64,000 nucleotides of DNA from NCBI GenBank assembly GCA_030762895.1, contig CM061062.1:282344397-282408396 (forward strand), in the 5' to 3' direction. How positions within the stretch are numbered: position 1 is the first letter of the stretch; the number at the start of each line of letters is the position of its first letter. This document shows positions 60,385 through 64,000 of this stretch, in pieces. Both the position numbers and the translations under genes were made by a program. The notes below the pieces were generated by a model, which worked only from the letters and a program-made list of their open reading frames with translations, searched no databases and was not told where the DNA came from. The stretch comes from Sophora flavescens (Eukaryota; Streptophyta; Magnoliopsida; Fabales; Fabaceae).

Positions 60385-60770
60385 CAGATTTTGGTGGTTT
60401 TGGGTCACGGCCGTGATGGATATCACGGCCAGGCCGTGACGGTCTCTGCTTCTGGTTGCTCTGCGAAATTCCAGTCTCTCGCGAGGCGAGCCTATGCTCG
60501 CGTCGCGAGCCCTCTGTTATGGCCGTGAAGAATTTCACGGCTGGGCCGTGATGTGCTCTGACTTGTGGTGGTTTTGGGTCACGGCCGTGATGGATATCAC
60601 GGCCAGGCCGTGACAGACTCTGACTTCAGCCTTTCTTCTTTTTCAGTTTTGCTCGATCATGGCCGTGATGGGCATCACGGCTAGGCCGTGATGGGCATCA
60701 CGGCTAGGCCGTGATGGACTCTGTTTGGCTCATTTTCTGCACTTTTAAAGCCCTATCTTTATCCAAACTT
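60385..60770 (+). repeat. Fragment of Athila-type LTR inside the CACTA
   Basis: This shares with 3830-4290 the motifs ctcgcgaggcgag, catggccgtgatgg, aggccgtgatgg and tctgtttggctcatttt. Here the palindromic ggccgtgatg(g)..catcacggc units are more numerous, at least eight, than in the Athila-like LTR at the left of the window. Similarity ends near ttatccaaacttc at about 60770. It is a partial LTR with both ends lost. Confidence 0.7.
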
Positions 60771-61164
60771 CAGGGTTGACAATAATAACGGTGTTCAGAT
60801 TGATGAGTCAGGGTTCATGCAGGTGGATCTTAATAGGGTGGGGGTATAAAGATGAGCCTTTTATATTAGCATCTCAAGCTCAACAAGTGTTCTATGTCAC
60901 TGATCCAGCTGATATGAAAAGGTCCATTGTTCTTTTGACTAACAAAATAATTACTAATGTTGATGATCAAGACCATCGAGATGTTGATATTGAAGATGAT
61001 CCTTTCGTCGGGACATTACAATCACTTGAGATTGATCCAACTAGGGATGATGGTATGTATATGAGAGATGATCATGATGAGGGGCTTTTGGTCAATCCAC
61101 CATTTCGTACTAATAAAGGACAAACAAATCTCAATCAAATGAAGAAAAGAAAAAGGTTGACTTA
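60771..61164 (+). pseudogene. CACTA TNP2 C-terminal (DUF4216-like) remnant
   Basis: Coding begins directly after the LTR-like fragment with VDNNNGVQIDESGFMQVDLN, shifts by one base in the G-run near 60842, and continues GYKDEPFILASQAQQVFYVT. This pattern is the conserved end of TNP2-type CACTA transposases (DUF4216 family), which lies C-terminal to the catalytic part. It ends at TAA at 61162 after an acidic stretch and a basic KKRKR. The transposase core upstream is not present. Confidence 0.75.
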
Positions 61165-61342
61165 AACATGTATGTAGTGTTTGTGTTTAAATGAACTTTC
61201 TGATCCTTTTATATTATAGTTAGCATCTTCCGGTAATGCTAGTGTTGATTTTGTTATTCATAGTTGTTTTATATTTTGCATCAATTAATGTTATATTAAT
61301 GTCCATTGATGTTTTACTTGTATCTAATATTTTTGTAGGTAA

Positions 61343-64000
61343 ATGGCATCTTCAAGTAATTCTAGTGATGCCAAAGTGGCGAGACGTGGGCCAACAGTTA
61401 TGAAGGCGGTCATCCGCGCTAGGAGTAAAGGACAAAAATTTGATGTAATTTACTTACTAATCTAAGGATTTCATAATGTTGTTTGATATCTAGATTTAAT
61501 TACTTTATTATTTTTATTAGGTTGAATGGAATTCTTTGGACCAACCTATTCGTGCTAATGGTAAAATATTGAAGAGTTACATTGGGGCCGTTGTTCGGCA
61601 AACGGTCCCAATTATTTGTTCTAATTGGAAGGATGAAGCTTTGGATGGTTTCAAAGAGAGCATATGGGCTGATGTACAGGTAATTGTTAAAATTTATAAA
61701 TTATATTGTAAACTATGTAAACATACTTACTTTGACACGTTGTTTATATTGTTTTGCGATGTCTTTTAATGTTGATGAATCTAGGAAAAAATTTGTACTT
61801 CAGGAAGTCTGGTAACCTACATAGGGCATTCAGAACTAGATTGGCCAAACAATTTCTAAGAGATGCCAACGGGAATATCAATGAGGAGCCTCCATCACAA
61901 TATCCACACATATCAAGGGATGAGTGGACAGATTTTATAGCAATACGCACAGGAGATGCTCAATTCCTGGTATGTTTAATATCACGTTAGTCCTTATAAT
62001 TTTATAGCAATACGTACATATGACATTAACCATGTATTAATATTACTTATATGTGTCTGAATAGAAATTAAGCAATGAAAATCGCAACAGGGCGTTAGAT
62101 CCTGCATGCCCTTACAAAGCATCACGTAAGGGGTATGCTGACATTGAGGATGAATTGGTATGTATATATATATATATATTTAACTGCATTTGTGGTAAAT
62201 ATGACTTTTAAACTGTTTGGTTAATTTATATTATCTCAATATACAGATATACGGGAGGCGGGGCCAAGAGTTAAGAAAATTAAACGCCATATTGTGTGGA
62301 GGAAAGCCCGCGAGAACAAGGCGGGTGTAATTGACAACAAAAATACGCAGACCGTGTGGAATAAATGTGTTAGTAGACTAACGATTACATTATCAATTGT
62401 TATTTTCATATGATAATATATAATAATTTTAACATTTGCATTTCACCAATAACTATGTGTCGGGAGGAAGCATCACGATCTGCGGTAGAGGGAGAGATAG
62501 AAGACTTTGGTCGCCAGGATATTCTTGCCAAAGCCATAGGTGTGCCGGAGAACCCCGGGCGTGTTAGGGGTGTGGGTTTCGGCGTCTCACAAAAAGATTA
62601 CTTCCCACCCGAAGGTCGTGCAAGAAATAACTCGGAAACGAAAAAGTGGGAGACATTGGTGTCTCAACTCTCCGATAGATTGAACATTTTGGAAGAAAAG
62701 CTGAAACAAAAGGATGATGAGGAGAGGCGAGGCTAATTTCACAGCCCAAGCAAGCGTCAAAGATAGTTGCACTCTACCATCTGCAAAGAGGCTTCCGGAG
62801 GTAATGCATGCCTTTTTTTTTTACTAGTATTGCATTCGCGATTAAATACATTCAATTGGATGCCTTAATTCACAGCTTTATTAATCTATCATTGGATTAG
62901 GGCGTCAACTCATGTCACTATATTTATCGACCCCAAACTATCGTATGGTTGCTATGGGTAAAGTATACAATGAGCCGGGTGTTACACCGCACACTTGGAC
63001 CAGTACCCCTTAACCATGTGAAAGTTGGAGTTGATGTTGCAACTGAGGGGGATGCGCCATTGCCGGTACCTATCGTTGATGCAGATGTGATGACAGTAGG
63101 AGATGCAATAGGTACTTATGTGGCATGGCCAATTGATCTCGTGGTTGCAATTAATATGGTATGTAATTGCATTTTTCCACCTTTTCATATACGGCATATA
63201 TGCATTACATTAGTTGATCACTAACTGGCATATTGAAATGCAAAATTTCCAGGCACCCGCAAAAGCTAAAGGCAAGGGCAGAGTGTCTGGATATACAAAG
63301 GAGTCAATTACAACCCCATAAAATAAAGGAGGCAACTCGAGGCCAACCCACCTACAGCTGGTTCAACTACAACTTCTCTGGAATATTTGAATTTCCTTAA
63401 AATACATGAACGAAAGAATATGAAAAATGCTGACCAATTGTACGTAGAGATGGAAGAAAATATTTTTGGTCACCATTTCATTGAGATGCTCAATACTGAA
63501 AATATCAGAGAAGTTGTAAATCATGAATGGGTATCTGCCTCCGTTATTTCCGCATATATCGTAGTAATAAATCAGGTTTAAAGTGTACAATATTTTTTTA
63601 GTCTTTCCATTTAAATATTGATGTCATTGGTGTAATCCATTTTTATATTTTAATTGAAGGTATTTGTATGAAGAATTGTTGCTTCCAAAGGAAATAACGA
63701 GGAGGTTTCTGTTCTTGTCCCCACACCAAACAAATACATACGGCTACTTCGGGAGGGATTCACAGACAACGTATCTAGCTGACCGGGTTTGCAACTAAAG
63801 AAAGAGAATATCAGCCCTTGTTTTTAGCGCCGTGCAATGTTGGGTGAGTCGACTTATCCTTTAGGACTTAATTCACAATAATGAATTACATAAAAGTTGA
63901 GGTGCTTAGGATTTGTTATCTCAACATTTTTGTAGGAATCATTGGGTCTTGTCTGCGATAAATATTGTTGAAGAGATTATTTACTATCTGGATCCCTTGT
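61343..64000 (+). pseudogene. CACTA accessory gene, transposase_24-like and Ulp1-like, incomplete
   Basis: A plant-type multi-exon gene starting at ATG 61343. Exon 1 (61343-61444) is MASSSNSSDAKVARRGPTV..., exon 2 (61521-61679) has WNSLDQPIRANGK and IGAVVRQTVPIICSNW, and exon 3 ends near 61969 with NLHRAFRTRLAKQFLRDA and DEWTDFIAIRTGDAQ. Exon 4 (62065-62157) is KLSNENRNRALDPACPYKAS, exon 5 about 62247-62366, exon 6 about 62454-62800, then 62900-63157 and 63253-63580. These are typical of the transposase_24/En-Spm accessory group. The last exons (from about 63661) end in an Ulp1-like (C48) protease: HWVL with the His at 63940-63942 and LDP with the Asp at 63991-63993. The catalytic Cys would lie beyond the window. 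Frameshifts occur in several exons (about 61796, 62732, 62998, 63797), so it is decayed. Confidence 0.75.

Larger units (their letters stand above)
59048..64000 (+). mobile_element. CACTA (En/Spm-like) DNA transposon, right end outside window
   Basis: The terminus is CACTACAACAAAATAG at 59048, the classical CACTA end of plant elements, preceded by AAC, a possible 3-bp target copy. Just inside are inverted, palindromic subterminal repeats. Downstream are a fragment of the TNP2 protein (DUF4216-like) and a multi-exon accessory gene with transposase_24-like and Ulp1-like parts. The TNP2 catalytic core is not present between 59345 and 60770, where a short leader exon and a fragment of the Athila-type LTR are found instead. 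Several frameshifts occur, so this is a decayed, deleted copy. Confidence 0.88.

Overview
This window is nuclear plant DNA: AT-rich, intron-containing, and made almost entirely of nested transposable elements around a few host-gene fragments. The Ogre-type retrotransposon (tRNA-Arg primer site, dual RNase H, extra ORF1, tandem repeats in the 3' untranslated region) and a plant histidine phosphotransfer gene point to a dicot, most likely a legume. The species cannot be fixed from the sequence. No intact protein-coding gene was found.

Left to right: (1) 1-4441, a non-autonomous Athila-like LTR element on the minus strand, its 3' LTR cut by the window start. (2) 4442-10967, a composite block called copy A: an inverted piece of a long LTR (family X) joined to a decayed Ty3/gypsy element (family Y: LTR, iMet primer site, deleted gag-pol). 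(3) 11304-40986, a Stowaway-like MITE split by a 29.4-kb insertion. That insertion is an Ogre element on the minus strand (11443-40826, target duplication CAATG), itself split inside ORF1 by a family X element on the plus strand (25764-37362, two LTRs of about 3.95 kb, target duplication TTGAC). (4) 40987-45118, a Harbinger-like TIR element and then the first two exons of a histidine phosphotransfer (AHP-type) gene, whose next intron contains the following elements. (5) 45119-55336, copy B of the X/Y composite, this time with the whole Y internal region and a second Y LTR. (6) 55337-56157, the C-terminal part of an F-box gene abutting the broken Y LTR. (7) 56158-57909, AT-rich spacer with a small MITE. 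(8) 57910-59047, the start of another LTR, interrupted by (9) a CACTA transposon running from 59048 off the right edge. The CACTA has palindromic subterminal repeats, a TNP2 (DUF4216-like) tail, and a multi-exon accessory gene with transposase_24-like and Ulp1-like protease parts.

The nest gives a relative order of events: MITE, then Ogre, then X. The Ogre reading frames (ORF1, gag, protease, G-patch, RT, two RNase H domains, integrase) are all recognisable but broken by several in-frame stops and frameshifts, so this copy is dead. Family X has near-identical LTRs but a decayed internal region, which suggests it moved using enzymes supplied by another element. The main leads for follow-up are the 22-copy tandem array in the Ogre 3' region, the G-patch in its polyprotein, the variable block in the X LTR, the truncated AHP and F-box genes, the ORF in the Athila-like element, and the CACTA accessory gene. 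I did not find a convincing new biological system; nearly everything visible belongs to known plant transposon lineages.
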